A stretch of DNA of 64,000 nt from Deltaproteobacteria bacterium (GTDB lineage Bacteria; Myxococcota; Myxococcia; Myxococcales; SZAS-1): positions 62,001 through 126,000 of the forward strand of contig JAFEBB010000010.1 of assembly GCA_018266075.1 (NCBI GenBank), written 5' to 3'. How positions within the stretch are numbered: position 1 is the first letter of the stretch; every line of letters begins with the position of its first letter. A program made the translations under genes and the position numbers. The notes beneath the pieces are model-generated. The model saw only the letters and a list, made by a program, of their open reading frames with translations. It had not been told where the DNA came from and did not search any database. Positions 9,374-17,303 of the stretch are shown piece after piece.

Positions 9374-9829
9374 GTGGCCAGCCAGAGCACCCAGACCACC
9401 TACTCCGCCAAGCCGAAGGACATCGTCCGTGCGTGGCACCTCATCGACGCCCAGGACAAGGTCCTCGGCCGCATCTCGACGCAGATCGCGATGATCCTCA
9501 AGGGCAAGACGAAAGCGATGTACACGCCCTCCATGGACACCGGCGACTTCGTGGTGGTGATCAACGCCGACAAGGTGAAGCTCACCGGCACCAAGGAAGA
9601 GAACAAGGTCTTCTACTCGCACACCATGTTCCCGGGCGGCCTGCGCACCGTGAACATGGCCACCCTGCGCGCCAAGCACCCCGAGGACATCATCCTCAAC
9701 GCCGTGCGCCGCATGCTGCCCCGCAGCGCGCTCGGCCGGGCGATGTTCAAGAAGCTCAAGGTCTACGCCGGCCCCACGCACCCGCACGCGGCCCAGAAGC
9801 CGGTCGCGCTCGAGATCAAGGGCGCCTAA
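9374..9829 (+). CDS. rplM: 50S ribosomal protein L13
   Basis: A 151-residue ribosomal protein with the canonical [20 protein letters not shown] start and the [24 protein letters not shown] core. A short polar N-terminal extension ([14 protein letters not shown]) precedes the conserved domain. It starts with GTG. It is followed by rpsI after 37 bp, the classical L13-S9 operon. The second half carries the conserved MLPR...[19 protein letters not shown] segment. Confidence 0.98.
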   Translation: MASQSTQTTYSAKPKDIVRAWHLIDAQDKVLGRISTQIAMILKGKTKAMYTPSMDTGDFVVVINADKVKLTGTKEENKVFYSHTMFPGGLRTVNMATLRAKHPEDIILNAVRRMLPRSALGRAMFKKLKVYAGPTHPHAAQKPVALEIKGA

Positions 9830-9866
9830 CCCATTCGCATTCGCGGAAACACTGGAGACACGCAAC

Positions 9867-10262
9867 ATGGCACGTGAGCAGAAGTGGCTGGCGACGGGTC
9901 GTCGGAAGGAAGCGGTGGCCCGCGTTTGGATCAAGGGCGGCACCGGCGAGATCACCATCAACCACCGGCCCATCGATAACTACTTCGGCCGCCAGACGTC
10001 GAAGATGATCGTCCGGCAGCCGCTGGAGCTGGTGGAGCAGAAGGACAAGCTCGATGTGGTGGTGAACGTGGTCGGCGGCGGGCTCTCGGGCCAGGCCGGC
10101 GCCATTCGCCACGGCATCACCCGCGCCCTCATGGCGTACAACCCGGAGTTCCGCCCGGCGCTGAAGAAGGCGGGCTTCGTGACCCGCGACGCGCGCGCGG
10201 TGGAGCGCAAGAAGTACGGCCGCCCCGGCGCCCGCAAGCGCTTCCAGTTCAGCAAGCGCTAG
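9867..10262 (+). CDS. rpsI: 30S ribosomal protein S9
   Basis: A 131-residue ribosomal protein. Seen: the N-terminal [14 protein letters not shown], the central [20 protein letters not shown] and the basic C-terminal tail ending [17 protein letters not shown], whose last Lys/Arg residues contact P-site tRNA. A GGAGA Shine-Dalgarno sequence lies about 9 nt before the ATG. It is co-transcribed with rplM and followed by a good terminator at 10289. Confidence 0.98.
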   Translation: MAREQKWLATGRRKEAVARVWIKGGTGEITINHRPIDNYFGRQTSKMIVRQPLELVEQKDKLDVVVNVVGGGLSGQAGAIRHGITRALMAYNPEFRPALKKAGFVTRDARAVERKKYGRPGARKRFQFSKR

Positions 10263-10288
10263 TCGACGTCGCAGCACGCATTCACGGA

Positions 10289-10324
10289 GCGGCTCCTGGG
10301 CGACCAGGGGCCGCTTTCGCTTTT
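10289..10324 (+). terminator. intrinsic terminator of rplM-rpsI
   Basis: GCGGCTCCTGG and CCAGGGGCCGC pair (one G-U wobble) around a GCGA tetraloop and are followed by TTTCGCTTTT. It lies 27 bp after the rpsI stop. Confidence 0.9.
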
Positions 10325-10380
10325 GCACCACCGAGGAGGCCCGCAGAAACGGCGAGCGGTGGATGCTGCCAGCCGCCGCC

Positions 10381-10959
10381 CTACGGACGGGTGACCTGGT
10401 CCAGCCAGCGGGTCTCGTCGGCGTCGGGCTGGGGCACGACGGGGGGCTTGCCGGTCTGCCAGGACTCGCCCGACGAGAGCTTCTTCTCGCCCGTGGTGGC
10501 GGCGACCACGGACTGCCCGGCGCGGACCTCCACGCGATTTCCCTCGGCCGTCGCGGCCATCGCCACGCGCGTGCCCGAGGCGGCCGTGCCGACCGTCGCG
10601 CCTTCGACGCCCGCGTTGAGGTCGCGCGGCAGGAGGACGATCACCCGGCCGGAGGTCGCGGCAGCGAAGACGGTGCCGCTCGAGAGCGCGATCCGTCCGC
10701 CGCCCGCCGCTTCGAAGCGCGCGGGACCTTGGACCACGGCGCCACCGCCGGGCACCAGCGACACGGCCCAGGCATCGCCTGGAGGGACGTTCACCCAGCC
10801 GCGGGCGAGGTTCTGGCCTTTGACGCTGCAGGAGCGGCAGTCGCGGATCACGCCGAGCGGCGTCTGGGCGCTGCGATAGGCGAGCAATGCCACGGCCACC
10901 ATGGCCAGGGCGCCGGCCAGCGCCAGGGCAGGCCTGCGAGCGGACGGAGGAGCGGCCAT
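10381..10959 (-). CDS. FecR-like membrane-anchored protein
   Basis: A 192-residue protein with one N-terminal transmembrane segment (ALALAGALAMVAVALLAYR), then a periplasmic beta-rich region that fits the FecR fold (GPARFEAAGGGRIALSSGTVFAA ... TSGTRVAMAATAEGNRVEVRAG, with G-T-R-V...E-V-R-x-G-x-x-V). FecR domains usually sense or transmit envelope signals to an ECF sigma factor, or act as surface modules. No sigma factor gene is adjacent. Two cysteines (DCRSCS) follow the membrane segment. The ATG at 10959 is preferred. It is convergent with rpsI; its own downstream side has no clear terminator. Confidence 0.65.
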   Translation of the reverse strand: MAAPPSARRPALALAGALAMVAVALLAYRSAQTPLGVIRDCRSCSVKGQNLARGWVNVPPGDAWAVSLVPGGGAVVQGPARFEAAGGGRIALSSGTVFAAATSGRVIVLLPRDLNAGVEGATVGTAASGTRVAMAATAEGNRVEVRAGQSVVAATTGEKKLSSGESWQTGKPPVVPQPDADETRWLDQVTRP

Positions 10960-11037
10960 GCGGGCGCACCATGCCACAGCTCCTGGGTTGCCGCTCGCTC
11001 CACCGACGCTTCCCGCCAACCCCCGAGTCAAGGCAGC

Positions 11038-11613
11038 ATGGGCGCCGTGAGCATGCTCGACACCAGCGCCGCGGCGGCGCGGACCTTCGACGCCAAGCTG
11101 GTGGAGGCGCTCTTCGCGCGCGGCCTCGATGGCCAGCTGTCGAAGCGTGCGCGGCGCCGGCTCGAGGATGCGGGCCTGGATCTGCAGCGGCTGCCTGCTC
11201 GGGCCTCGCGCGAGCAGGTGCTGGCGTGGCTGGCGATCGCGGCGGAGGAGCTCGAGCCGGGGATCGATCCCGCGCTGGCGCACCGGCGGCTGGGCGAGCG
11301 GCTGGTGCGCGGCTTCACGGGCGGCTGGCGGACGCGGGCCATGCTCGCAGCGGCGCGGGCCGCGGGCGCCGAGCGGACGCTGGGAAGGCTCGTGGGCCGG
11401 CACAACGCGCCGTCGAACTTCCTGGCGCTCGAGTTCACCCGCGAGGGGCCCGGCGCCTATGCGCTGGAGCTCAATCTGGAAGCGCCGCACCCCGAGCTTT
11501 TGGTGGGCCTGGTCGAGGCCGCGCTGGCCGAGCTGGGCGCGGCGGGAGCCGAGGTGCATCTCGCGGCGCGCGGGCCGCAAGAGCGGCTCGAGATCCGGCT
11601 GCCGAAGCGGTAG
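11038..11613 (+). CDS. DUF2378 / TIGR02265-like protein, Myxococcales-restricted family
   Basis: A 191-residue soluble protein. The pattern fits the short DUF2378 family known from myxobacteria: a Leu/Arg-rich N-terminal half ([28 protein letters not shown]), the RRLGERLVRGF segment, the central NAPSNFLALEFTREGPGAYAL beta region and the C-terminal HPELLVGLVEAALAELGA. The function of the family is unknown. The ATG at 11038 is used; an ATG at 11053 is possible. It is divergent from the FecR-like gene and separated from the IS110 element by 328 bp. Confidence 0.6.
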   Translation: MGAVSMLDTSAAAARTFDAKLVEALFARGLDGQLSKRARRRLEDAGLDLQRLPARASREQVLAWLAIAAEELEPGIDPALAHRRLGERLVRGFTGGWRTRAMLAAARAAGAERTLGRLVGRHNAPSNFLALEFTREGPGAYALELNLEAPHPELLVGLVEAALAELGAAGAEVHLAARGPQERLEIRLPKR

Positions 11614-11941
11614 CGCGCGAGACGAGAGCGGTCGGCCCAATCGTGGCTCGTGGCTCGTGGCTTCCATGAGAAGGCCGCCCCGAGTCAATCGCGGTGGTGA
11701 GCCGGAGTGATGATCGTCCGTCGTCGAGCGTTCGCCCTGCTTCCATCCGCGATCACCATCACCGTGCCGATGGGTCGCATGTAGGGGTCCGGCCGTCGGT
11801 GAGCTGCCATCTCGTTCGCGGGCTCTCGGCCCATAGCCACGATCGCAGTCTCACGGACGGGGCGTTGGCTCCGACGACGGCCGGTCACACACCCCGGCGC
11901 TCCGTCGCGGTTTCCGTCCTTGCGGGTTCTCCCCGCCCGCG
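11614..11941. other. non-coding stretch between DUF2378 gene and IS110 transposase
   Basis: No convincing gene. It starts with a short direct repeat, CGTGGCT three times near 11643-11665. The rest probably includes the transposase-downstream end of the IS110 element, but no boundary, target duplication or terminator could be fixed. A possible 86-codon minus-strand frame has atypical composition and no ribosome-binding site. Confidence 0.5.
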
Positions 11942-13009
11942 TCACACCGCCGCGCTCAGCTCCTTCTTCTTTCCGAAGCCCACCGGCTCATAGGCCGTTC
12001 CGTTCTTCAAGATGCTGTGCATCAGCACCGCGAGCTTCCGCGCCACCGCCACCTTGGCCCGGGCCCGCGCGCGCTTGCTCTCGCCTTGCGCAGCGAGCTT
12101 CAGCCCCCAGGTCCGCAGGTCGCTCTCTCCGCCGAAGGGCCCGAGGATGTAGTTGGCGCAATTCACCAGAAGCCGTCGCAGCAGCGGGTCGCCGCACTTG
12201 CTGATGGAGAGCTCGGGATCTTTGTCGCCGCTCTGCCGTTTGCCAGAGCAGAGGCCGAGGTACGCGCCGACCGTGCGGCTGCGACGGAAGCGCGAGGCAT
12301 CGCCCACCACCAGCACGAAGGCAAGCGCGGTGAGGGTGCCGACGCCGCGGATGGGCGTGAGCAGCGCCACGTCTGGGCGCTTGGCCGCCTCGGCTTCGAT
12401 GCTCTCGTCCAGCGCGGCGATGCTCTGGGCAAGCGCCTGGAGCTGGTCGAAGAGCGGCCAGAGCGCGGGCTGAAGCGAGACCGGGATCTCGCCGCGGTGC
12501 CGGTGCATCGCCGCAGCGTCAATCTTGCTCGGCAGCCTGAACCCGAACGCCTTCATCGCCCCGCGTACGTGGTTGACCAGGCTGGTGCGCAGCTTCACCA
12601 GCTGGTCGCGGCTCCGGATGAGCGCCAGGGCCTCGCGGTCACCGAGCGCACGCGGGGTCACGGGCGAGAGGAGCGAGACATCGCTGCGCCCGAGGCGCGC
12701 CAGGAGCTCGGCGTCGTGACGGTCGGTCTTGCGCCGGCCCTCGCTGATGAGCTTCACCTGCCTGGGGTTGGCCACGATCACCTCGTGACCCGCCTTACGT
12801 AGCACCTCCACGACCCAGCCCGAGTGCGTGCCCACCTCGATCACCACGCGTGTGGCTTTGAGCCGACCGAACTCCGCCTCGAGCGCCGCGGGCTTCGTCG
12901 CCACCTTCGCTCGACGCACCACAGCTCCGCTGGTGTCCAGCATGCACAGCTCAGACTGCTTGTCGCCGAGGTCCACGCCAAGCGTCGTCCCAGTGATAGC
13001 TTCCGCCAT
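11942..13009 (-). CDS. IS110-family transposase (DEDD RuvC-like plus serine Transposase_20)
   Basis: A 355-residue recombinase. The N-terminal RuvC-like domain has all four acidic residues: D13 (GVDLGD), E58 (VVIEVG), D96 and D99 (KTDRHDAELLA). A helical linker is followed by the C-terminal Transposase_20 domain with IRGVGTLTA and the catalytic serine S260 in GKRQSGDK, then ISKCGDPLLRRLL. The intact frame and all key residues suggest an active or recently active enzyme that would be guided by a bridge RNA. A good AAGGAG Shine-Dalgarno sequence precedes the ATG. The non-coding regions on both sides are candidates for the guide RNA. Confidence 0.95.
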   Translation of the reverse strand: MAEAITGTTLGVDLGDKQSELCMLDTSGAVVRRAKVATKPAALEAEFGRLKATRVVIEVGTHSGWVVEVLRKAGHEVIVANPRQVKLISEGRRKTDRHDAELLARLGRSDVSLLSPVTPRALGDREALALIRSRDQLVKLRTSLVNHVRGAMKAFGFRLPSKIDAAAMHRHRGEIPVSLQPALWPLFDQLQALAQSIAALDESIEAEAAKRPDVALLTPIRGVGTLTALAFVLVVGDASRFRRSRTVGAYLGLCSGKRQSGDKDPELSISKCGDPLLRRLLVNCANYILGPFGGESDLRTWGLKLAAQGESKRARARAKVAVARKLAVLMHSILKNGTAYEPVGFGKKKELSAAV

Positions 13010-13044
13010 GGCCGTTCTCTCCTTGCACTTCGAGTGCGCACCAA

Positions 13045-13061
13045 CCTGAGCTTGGCTCAGG
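13045..13061. other. perfect hairpin upstream of IS110 transposase
   Basis: CCTGAGC-TTG-GCTCAGG is a perfect 7-bp stem with a 3-nt loop, 36 bp before the transposase ATG. It could be an internal stem of the element's RNA, a transcription attenuator or a protein site. No T-run follows on either strand. Confidence 0.6.
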
Positions 13062-13183
13062 CGGAGAGAGCGGCCTTCTCATCCCATCTCGTTCGGAGCC
13101 GCGACGACTTCGTTCACGAGAGCCGTTCGCAATCGCGGCCAGATCTGCACGTGCTCCATTTGAACGAGCCACGAATCGCGAGC

Positions 13184-13440
13184 CACGACCGCGTCAGGCC
13201 ATCGCGCGACAGCTGGCGCACCTCCGAGACGCGAGGTCACGAGCACGGGCCACGACCGCGTCAGGCCATCGCGCGACAGCTGGCGCACCTTCGAGACGCG
13301 AGGTCACGAGCACGAGCCACGACCGCGTCAGGCCATCGCGCGACAGCTGGCGCACCTCGGAGGCGCGAGGTCACGAGCACGGGCCACGACCGCATCAGGC
13401 CATCGCGCGACAGCTGGCGCACCTCCGAGACGCGAGGTCA
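13184..13440. repeat. tandem array, about 3.8 copies of a 67-bp unit
   Basis: Units begin at 13184, 13251, 13318 and 13385, exactly 67 bp apart, each starting CACGACCGCGTCAGGCCATC (third base change in unit 4). Copies differ by one to four substitutions only. Each unit holds a short stem, ACCTC...GAGGT, with an 8-nt loop; unit 2 keeps pairing by a G-U wobble. The array ends abruptly at the GGTCA of unit 4. The units are directly joined without spacers, so this is not CRISPR. It lies on the 5' side of the IS110 transposase and 98 bp from the pirin gene end. Confidence 0.95.
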
Positions 13441-13490
13441 CCCCGGACGGGTTTCGAGCGCGTGAGACATGCCGACGCCGAGCGCACCGA

Positions 13491-13510
13491 CCGGATCCAA
13501 TTGGATCCGG
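13491..13510. repeat. 20-bp perfect palindrome of the GGATCC family
   Basis: CCGGATCCAATTGGATCCGG is a perfect palindrome located 28 bp downstream of the pirin stop. It belongs to a set of GGATCC-based inverted repeats found at gene ends in this window. No T-tract follows, so it is not a canonical terminator. Confidence 0.8.
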
Positions 13511-13537
13511 CCCGTGCAGCTCGGCGACGATCCTCGA

Positions 13538-14251
13538 TCACCGCAGGTCGAAGACGAGCAGCTCAGCGCGAGCATCGCCGGTGGCCTTGAGCTCGAGCCG
13601 TGTCTCGTCGGAGATGGCCGCGCCGTCGCCGGCCTGGAGCGCCTGGCCGTTCACGGTGACGCTCCCCCGCGCGAGCTGCACCCAGGCGTGCCGGCCCGGC
13701 GCCAGGTCGAGCGCCACCGACTGACCAGGCTCGAGCAGCCCCGCGCGCACCACCACGTCCTGGTGGATCGCGAGCGAGCCGTCGCGGCCATCGGGCGAGG
13801 CCACCGGACGCAGCACGCCCAGCCGCTCCGCCTCGGGGAAGTTCTTCTGGTCGTACGACGGCGCGATGCCCTTCTTGCCCGGCAGCAGCCAGATCTGGAG
13901 GAAGTGCACCGGCTTCTCGCGCGAGCCGTTGAACTCGCTGTGCTGCACGCCCGAGCCTGCGCTCATGCGCTGCACGTCGCCGGGGCGCAGGGTGCCCCCG
14001 CCGCCGGTCGAATCCCGGTGGGCCAGCTCGCCCTCGAGCACGTAGGAGATGATCTCCATGTCCCGGTGGCCGTGGGTGCCGAAGCCCTGCCCGGCCTCCA
14101 CGCGGTCCTCGTTGATGACCCGCAGGTCACGAAAGCCCATGTGCGCGGGGTCGTAGTAGTCGGCGAAGGAGAAGGTGTGCCGCGTGTCGAGCCAGCCGTG
14201 GTCGAAGTGGGCGCGCGCGGCCGAAGGTCGCAGGGTGATCATGGTCGCCAT
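13538..14251 (-). CDS. pirin family protein (bicupin, YhhW-like)
   Basis: A 237-residue cupin-fold metalloprotein. The N-terminal cupin has the conserved metal site: FGTHGHRDMEIISYVLEG (two His and a Glu) and QHSEFN. The RVINEDRVEAGQGF segment is typical of bacterial pirins with quercetin 2,3-dioxygenase-like activity. Some bacterial pirins (Serratia) bind the pyruvate dehydrogenase E1 subunit and lower its activity; that link is from the literature, not visible here. It is transcribed divergently from an HxlR regulator across a 158-bp region with GTAAC-type inverted repeats, so control by that regulator is likely. The ATG at 14251 or the one 3 codons later may be used. Confidence 0.93.
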   Translation of the reverse strand: MATMITLRPSAARAHFDHGWLDTRHTFSFADYYDPAHMGFRDLRVINEDRVEAGQGFGTHGHRDMEIISYVLEGELAHRDSTGGGGTLRPGDVQRMSAGSGVQHSEFNGSREKPVHFLQIWLLPGKKGIAPSYDQKNFPEAERLGVLRPVASPDGRDGSLAIHQDVVVRAGLLEPGQSVALDLAPGRHAWVQLARGSVTVNGQALQAGDGAAISDETRLELKATGDARAELLVFDLR

Positions 14252-14283
14252 CCTTGGGAAGACGCCCCATCGGGCGTCAGTGA

Positions 14284-14361
14284 CTTACGATTGGTAACCT
14301 AGTAATCATCCGTACGTGACCCGTCAAGCTTACCTCGGGTAACCAGGTTACGATTCGTAAG
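14284..14361. promoter_or_regulatory. GTAAC-type inverted repeats between pirin and HxlR (putative operator)
   Basis: CTTACGATTGGTAACC (14284-14299) and GGTTACGATTCGTAAG (14346-14361) form a 16-bp inverted repeat with 14 matches; GGTAACCAGGTTAC lies at the right side as a smaller palindrome. The region is AT-rich against its surroundings and lies between two divergent genes. The same words recur at 18647-18715 and 28013-28087. Binding by the adjacent HxlR protein is inferred. Confidence 0.6.
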
Positions 14362-14409
14362 TGGCGCGCCAGCCGTGGCGTCTTGGACAGTGAACGAGAG
14401 GACCTCTCC

Positions 14410-14793
14410 ATGGCCGACCCCGTGAAGACCGCGTTCTGCCCTCGCTTCCACCGGGCCGCCGAGCTGGTGGGCAGGCGGTGGACGGGCGCCATCGTCCGCG
14501 CCCTCCTCAATGGCGTGACACGCTTCAACGACCTCGCCGACGCCGTGCCCGGCCTCTCCCCGCGGCTGCTCACCGCCCGCTTGCGCGAGCTGGAGGCCGA
14601 GGAGATCGTGGTGCGCGAGGTCTCCGGCGAATCACCCCTGCGCGTGACCTACAGCCTCACCTACAAGGGCCGCGCCCTGGCCAAGGTGGTCGACGCGCTC
14701 ACCGAGTGGGCCCACGACTGGACGGAAGCCTTGCCCGGCGACCCCGCCGACCTGGGCCATCCGACGCATCCGAAGAAGCCCGCGAGGCGCTAG
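14410..14793 (+). CDS. HxlR-family winged-helix transcriptional regulator
   Basis: A 127-residue regulator with the HxlR signature: CPRFHRAAELVGRRWTGAIVRALLNGVTRFNDLADAVPGLSPRLLTARLRELE, split by the recognition helix, and a wing ending VTYSLTYKGRALAKVVDAL. It has one cysteine near the N-terminus (FCPRF), which in redox-sensing HxlR members such as YodB/HypR is the sensor residue. The ATG at 14410 gives the standard family length; a TTG at 14383 is less likely. The divergent pirin gene is the obvious target, and the GTAAC repeats between them are the likely site. A role at the distant GTAAC arrays is a hypothesis. Confidence 0.92.
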   Translation: MADPVKTAFCPRFHRAAELVGRRWTGAIVRALLNGVTRFNDLADAVPGLSPRLLTARLRELEAEEIVVREVSGESPLRVTYSLTYKGRALAKVVDALTEWAHDWTEALPGDPADLGHPTHPKKPARR

Positions 14794-14796
14794 GTC

Positions 14797-14900
14797 CAGT
14801 TCCTGGTTCCTCGTTCCTGGTTCCTGGTTTTCGAGCGCCAGGACGCATGGCGAGAGGCCTGGAACTGGAAGGGAGAAGGGGCCGTCCGCCAGGAACCAGG
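14797..14900. repeat. intergenic GTTCCTG repeats with 12-bp inverted copy
   Basis: After the HxlR stop, GTTCCTGG/GTTCCTCG occurs four times in a row (about 14800-14829). About 65 bp later, CCAGGAACCAGG is the exact inverse of CCTGGTTCCTGG in the first block, so a long-range hairpin can form. It precedes polX and may act as a processing or termination structure for HxlR mRNA. No known family recognised. Confidence 0.6.
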
Positions 14901-14949
14901 AGCTCGAGGCCACTTGCGCCAGGCCCGAGCGCCTGCATATCTGGCGGCC

Positions 14950-16701
14950 ATGAGCGAACCCGACAAGGCCGAGCTCGTCCGCGTGCTGCGCGAGATTGGG
15001 CTCTTGCTGCAGCTCAAGGGCGAGAGCGTCTACAAGGTGCGCGCCTACGAGAAGGCCGCCGACGTGCTCGTCCAGTACCAGGGCGCGCTCCGGCCGCTCA
15101 TCGACGAGGGACGGCTCGAGGAGCTGGAGGGCTTTGGCAAGGCCATCGCCACCAAGATCTCGGAGCTGGTGCAGACGGGTAGGCTTCCCTACTACGACGA
15201 GCTCGTCGCCGAGTTCCCCATCACCCTGCTCGAGGTGGTGCAGATCAACGGCGTGGGCCCCAAGAAGGCCGCGACGCTGCACCGCGAGCTGGGCGTGGTG
15301 GACCTCGCCAGCCTGGAGAAGGCCTGCCGCGAGCAGCGCGTGCGCACGCTCAAGGGCTTCGGGGAGAAGAGCGAGCTCTCCATCCTCGAGGGCCTGGCCG
15401 CGCTCGCCAAGCGTTCGACGCGCACGCCGCTCTCGAAGGCGCGGCCCCTCGCCGAGCGCGCGCTCGAGCAGGTGAAGGCGCTGCCCGGCATCGTGCGCGC
15501 GGAGATTGCCGGGAGCACGCGGCGCTGGTCGGAGACGGTAGGCGACCTGGACATCGTCGCGTCGATCGCCGAGGGCGCCGACCCGCTGCCGGTGATGGAG
15601 GCCTTCTGCGCGCTGCCGGGCGTGATGAAGGTGCTGGGCACGGGGCCGACCAAGTCGTCGGTGATGATCGACGGCATGCAGCTCGACTTCCGCGTGGTGG
15701 GCGACGCCGACTTCGGCACCGCGCTCCACCACTTCACGGGCAGCAAGGCGCACCACGTGAAGCTCCGCGGGCTCGCGCGCGAGAAGCGGCTCACCATCAG
15801 CGAGTGGGGGCTCTACCGCCTCGACGAGAAGGGCAACGAGGGCGAGAAGCTCACCATCCCCGACGAGGCCGCGCTCTACCGCGCCCTGGACATGGACTTC
15901 ATTCCGCCCGAGCTGCGCGAGGACCGCGGTGAGATCGAGGCCGCGCGCGCCCACCGCATGCCAGACCTGGTGGAGCTCGAAGACCTGCAGGGCATCACCC
16001 ACGCGCACACCACCGACTCCGACGGCGCCAACTCGGTCGAGGAGATGGCCCAGGCCGCGGCTTCACGGGGAGTGAAGTACCTGAGCATCACCGATCACTC
16101 GCGCGCCGCCGGCTATGCGCACGGCATGGAGATCGATCGCCTCAAGCGCCAGTGGGACGAGATCGATCGCGTGAATTCGCTCGGGCTCGGCGTGCGCGTG
16201 CTCAAGGGCTCCGAGGTGGACATCCTCGAGGACGGCACGCTCGACTACCCCGACGAGATCCTCGAGAAGCTCGAGGTGGTGATCGCGTCGATCCACTCGC
16301 GCTTCAAGATGGACACGGACCAGATGACCGCGCGCATCTCTCGCGCGTTCGACAACCCGCACCTGCACATCTGGGGACACGCCACCGGTCGGCTCATCGG
16401 AACCCGCGACGGCTACGGGCTGCACATGGAGCAGCTCCTCGACAAGGCGGCGGCCCGCGGTGTGGCCATCGAGGTGAACGGCACGCCCGCGCGGCTGGAT
16501 CTCTCGGCGGATCACGCGCGGCTCGCGAAGGCGCGCGGCGTGAAGCTGGTGCTCTCCACCGACGCGCACGCCGTGGGCGAGCTCGATCACCTGCGCTGGG
16601 CCGTGGCCACCGCGCGCCGCGCCGGCGTCGAGAAGACCGACGTGCTCACCCGCCTGCCCGTGGAGAAGTTCGTGTCCACGCTGCGCGGGATGCGGCACTG
16701 A
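14950..16701 (+). CDS. polX: DNA polymerase/3'-5' exonuclease PolX
   Basis: A 583-residue repair polymerase. Order: N-terminal 8-kDa/HhH region (residues 1-150, with GFGKAIATKI and NGVGPKKAATL helix-hairpin-helix motifs), X-family nucleotidyl transferase core with GSTRRWSETVGDLDIV (catalytic D199 and D201) and a third Asp in MQLDF, then a C-terminal PHP domain beginning near residue 350 (HAHTTDSDG, TDHS, SIHSRF, GHATGRL, STDAH) giving the metal-dependent 3'-5' exonuclease. Length matches bacterial PolX. The start has an AT-rich CATATC box 8 nt upstream and no Shine-Dalgarno. It acts in gap-filling base-excision repair. It is convergent with the CXXCH lipoprotein gene. Confidence 0.95.
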   Translation: MSEPDKAELVRVLREIGLLLQLKGESVYKVRAYEKAADVLVQYQGALRPLIDEGRLEELEGFGKAIATKISELVQTGRLPYYDELVAEFPITLLEVVQINGVGPKKAATLHRELGVVDLASLEKACREQRVRTLKGFGEKSELSILEGLAALAKRSTRTPLSKARPLAERALEQVKALPGIVRAEIAGSTRRWSETVGDLDIVASIAEGADPLPVMEAFCALPGVMKVLGTGPTKSSVMIDGMQLDFRVVGDADFGTALHHFTGSKAHHVKLRGLAREKRLTISEWGLYRLDEKGNEGEKLTIPDEAALYRALDMDFIPPELREDRGEIEAARAHRMPDLVELEDLQGITHAHTTDSDGANSVEEMAQAAASRGVKYLSITDHSRAAGYAHGMEIDRLKRQWDEIDRVNSLGLGVRVLKGSEVDILEDGTLDYPDEILEKLEVVIASIHSRFKMDTDQMTARISRAFDNPHLHIWGHATGRLIGTRDGYGLHMEQLLDKAAARGVAIEVNGTPARLDLSADHARLAKARGVKLVLSTDAHAVGELDHLRWAVATARRAGVEKTDVLTRLPVEKFVSTLRGMRH

Positions 16702-16704
16702 TTT

Positions 16705-16732
16705 AACGCTTCAGCTACATCACCGAAGCGTT
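16705..16732. terminator. bidirectional hairpin between polX and lipoprotein gene
   Basis: AACGCTTC and GAAGCGTT form a perfect 8-bp stem with a 12-nt loop, directly after the polX stop and touching the stop of the convergent gene. T-tracts are weak on both sides, so it may be a Rho-assisted or transcript-stabilising hairpin. Confidence 0.5.
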
Positions 16733-17303
16733 ACTTCCCGCAGCTCCAGCGCGCCTCGCACGAGGCCCGCGCCGAGGCCACGAGCTGCCCCGCGGGCCGA
16801 TCCGGCGACCGCTTGGCCAGCTCCGCGGCACAGGCCTCGAGCTTCTGACAACCGTCGAGATCCGGGGCGCCGGAGAGGTTGAGCGGCGGCGCGTCGACGA
16901 GCTCGCTGCAGGGGACGTCGACGTTCGTCGCGGGCTCTGGGTGACAGTAGCCGCAGCTCTGCGCCCAGGTCTCGGCGAGCGTGGGCCCCAGCGGGGCCGT
17001 GGGCGGCGCGACCGTGATGCCCTTCATCGCGCGAGCGCTCAGCGTCAGCCGCGGCGCATCGAGCATCGCGGAGGCCAGGCCGTTCTCTCGCACGCACGGG
17101 TCGAGCGCCTCACACACGCTGCAGGCGTCGGTGGCCGGGCGCGCGCTGTGCGGCGGCTTGCCCTGAATCCCTTCGAACGCGGCGTCGAACTCCACGCAGG
17201 CCGCGACCAGCGCCTCGTTGCTCTCGGGTGTGGCGGTGGGCGTGGGCGCCGCGTGCGGACAGCCGACCAACGCCAGGGCCGCGAACATCGCCAGGCGGCG
17301 CAT
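16731..17303 (-). CDS. Cys-rich lipoprotein with a CXXCH motif, coupled to pdhC
   Basis: A 190-residue protein with a lipoprotein signal (MRRLAMFAALALVGC, lipobox LVGC). The mature part has about ten cysteines, including ACSVCEAL and CGYCH, the latter a single CXXCH that could bind c-type haem or simply form disulfides. No known domain recognised. The ATG overlaps the pdhC stop (TGATG), so it is translated with the pyruvate dehydrogenase operon; whether the two functions are related is unknown. It ends at the hairpin shared with polX. Confidence 0.65.
   Translation of the reverse strand: MRRLAMFAALALVGCPHAAPTPTATPESNEALVAACVEFDAAFEGIQGKPPHSARPATDACSVCEALDPCVRENGLASAMLDAPRLTLSARAMKGITVAPPTAPLGPTLAETWAQSCGYCHPEPATNVDVPCSELVDAPPLNLSGAPDLDGCQKLEACAAELAKRSPDRPAGQLVASARASCEARWSCGK

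Larger units (their letters stand above)
11942..13440 (-). mobile_element. IS110-family insertion sequence, borders approximate
   Basis: The element is defined by an intact DEDD/serine transposase (11942-13009) and the unusual non-coding block on its 5' side. IS110 elements have no terminal inverted repeats or long target duplications and encode a bridge RNA in one non-coding end, so the ends cannot be read from sequence alone. The 13010-13440 block is large enough to hold such an RNA. The outer limits given here are a guess. Confidence 0.6.

Noticed and set aside
11685-11945. 86-codon minus-strand reading frame next to IS110
   Set aside because: No ribosome-binding site, poor amino-acid composition, no similarity to any family known to me.
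13184-13440. Regularly spaced repeats as a CRISPR array
   Set aside because: The 67-bp units follow each other directly with no unique spacers, and no cas genes are near.
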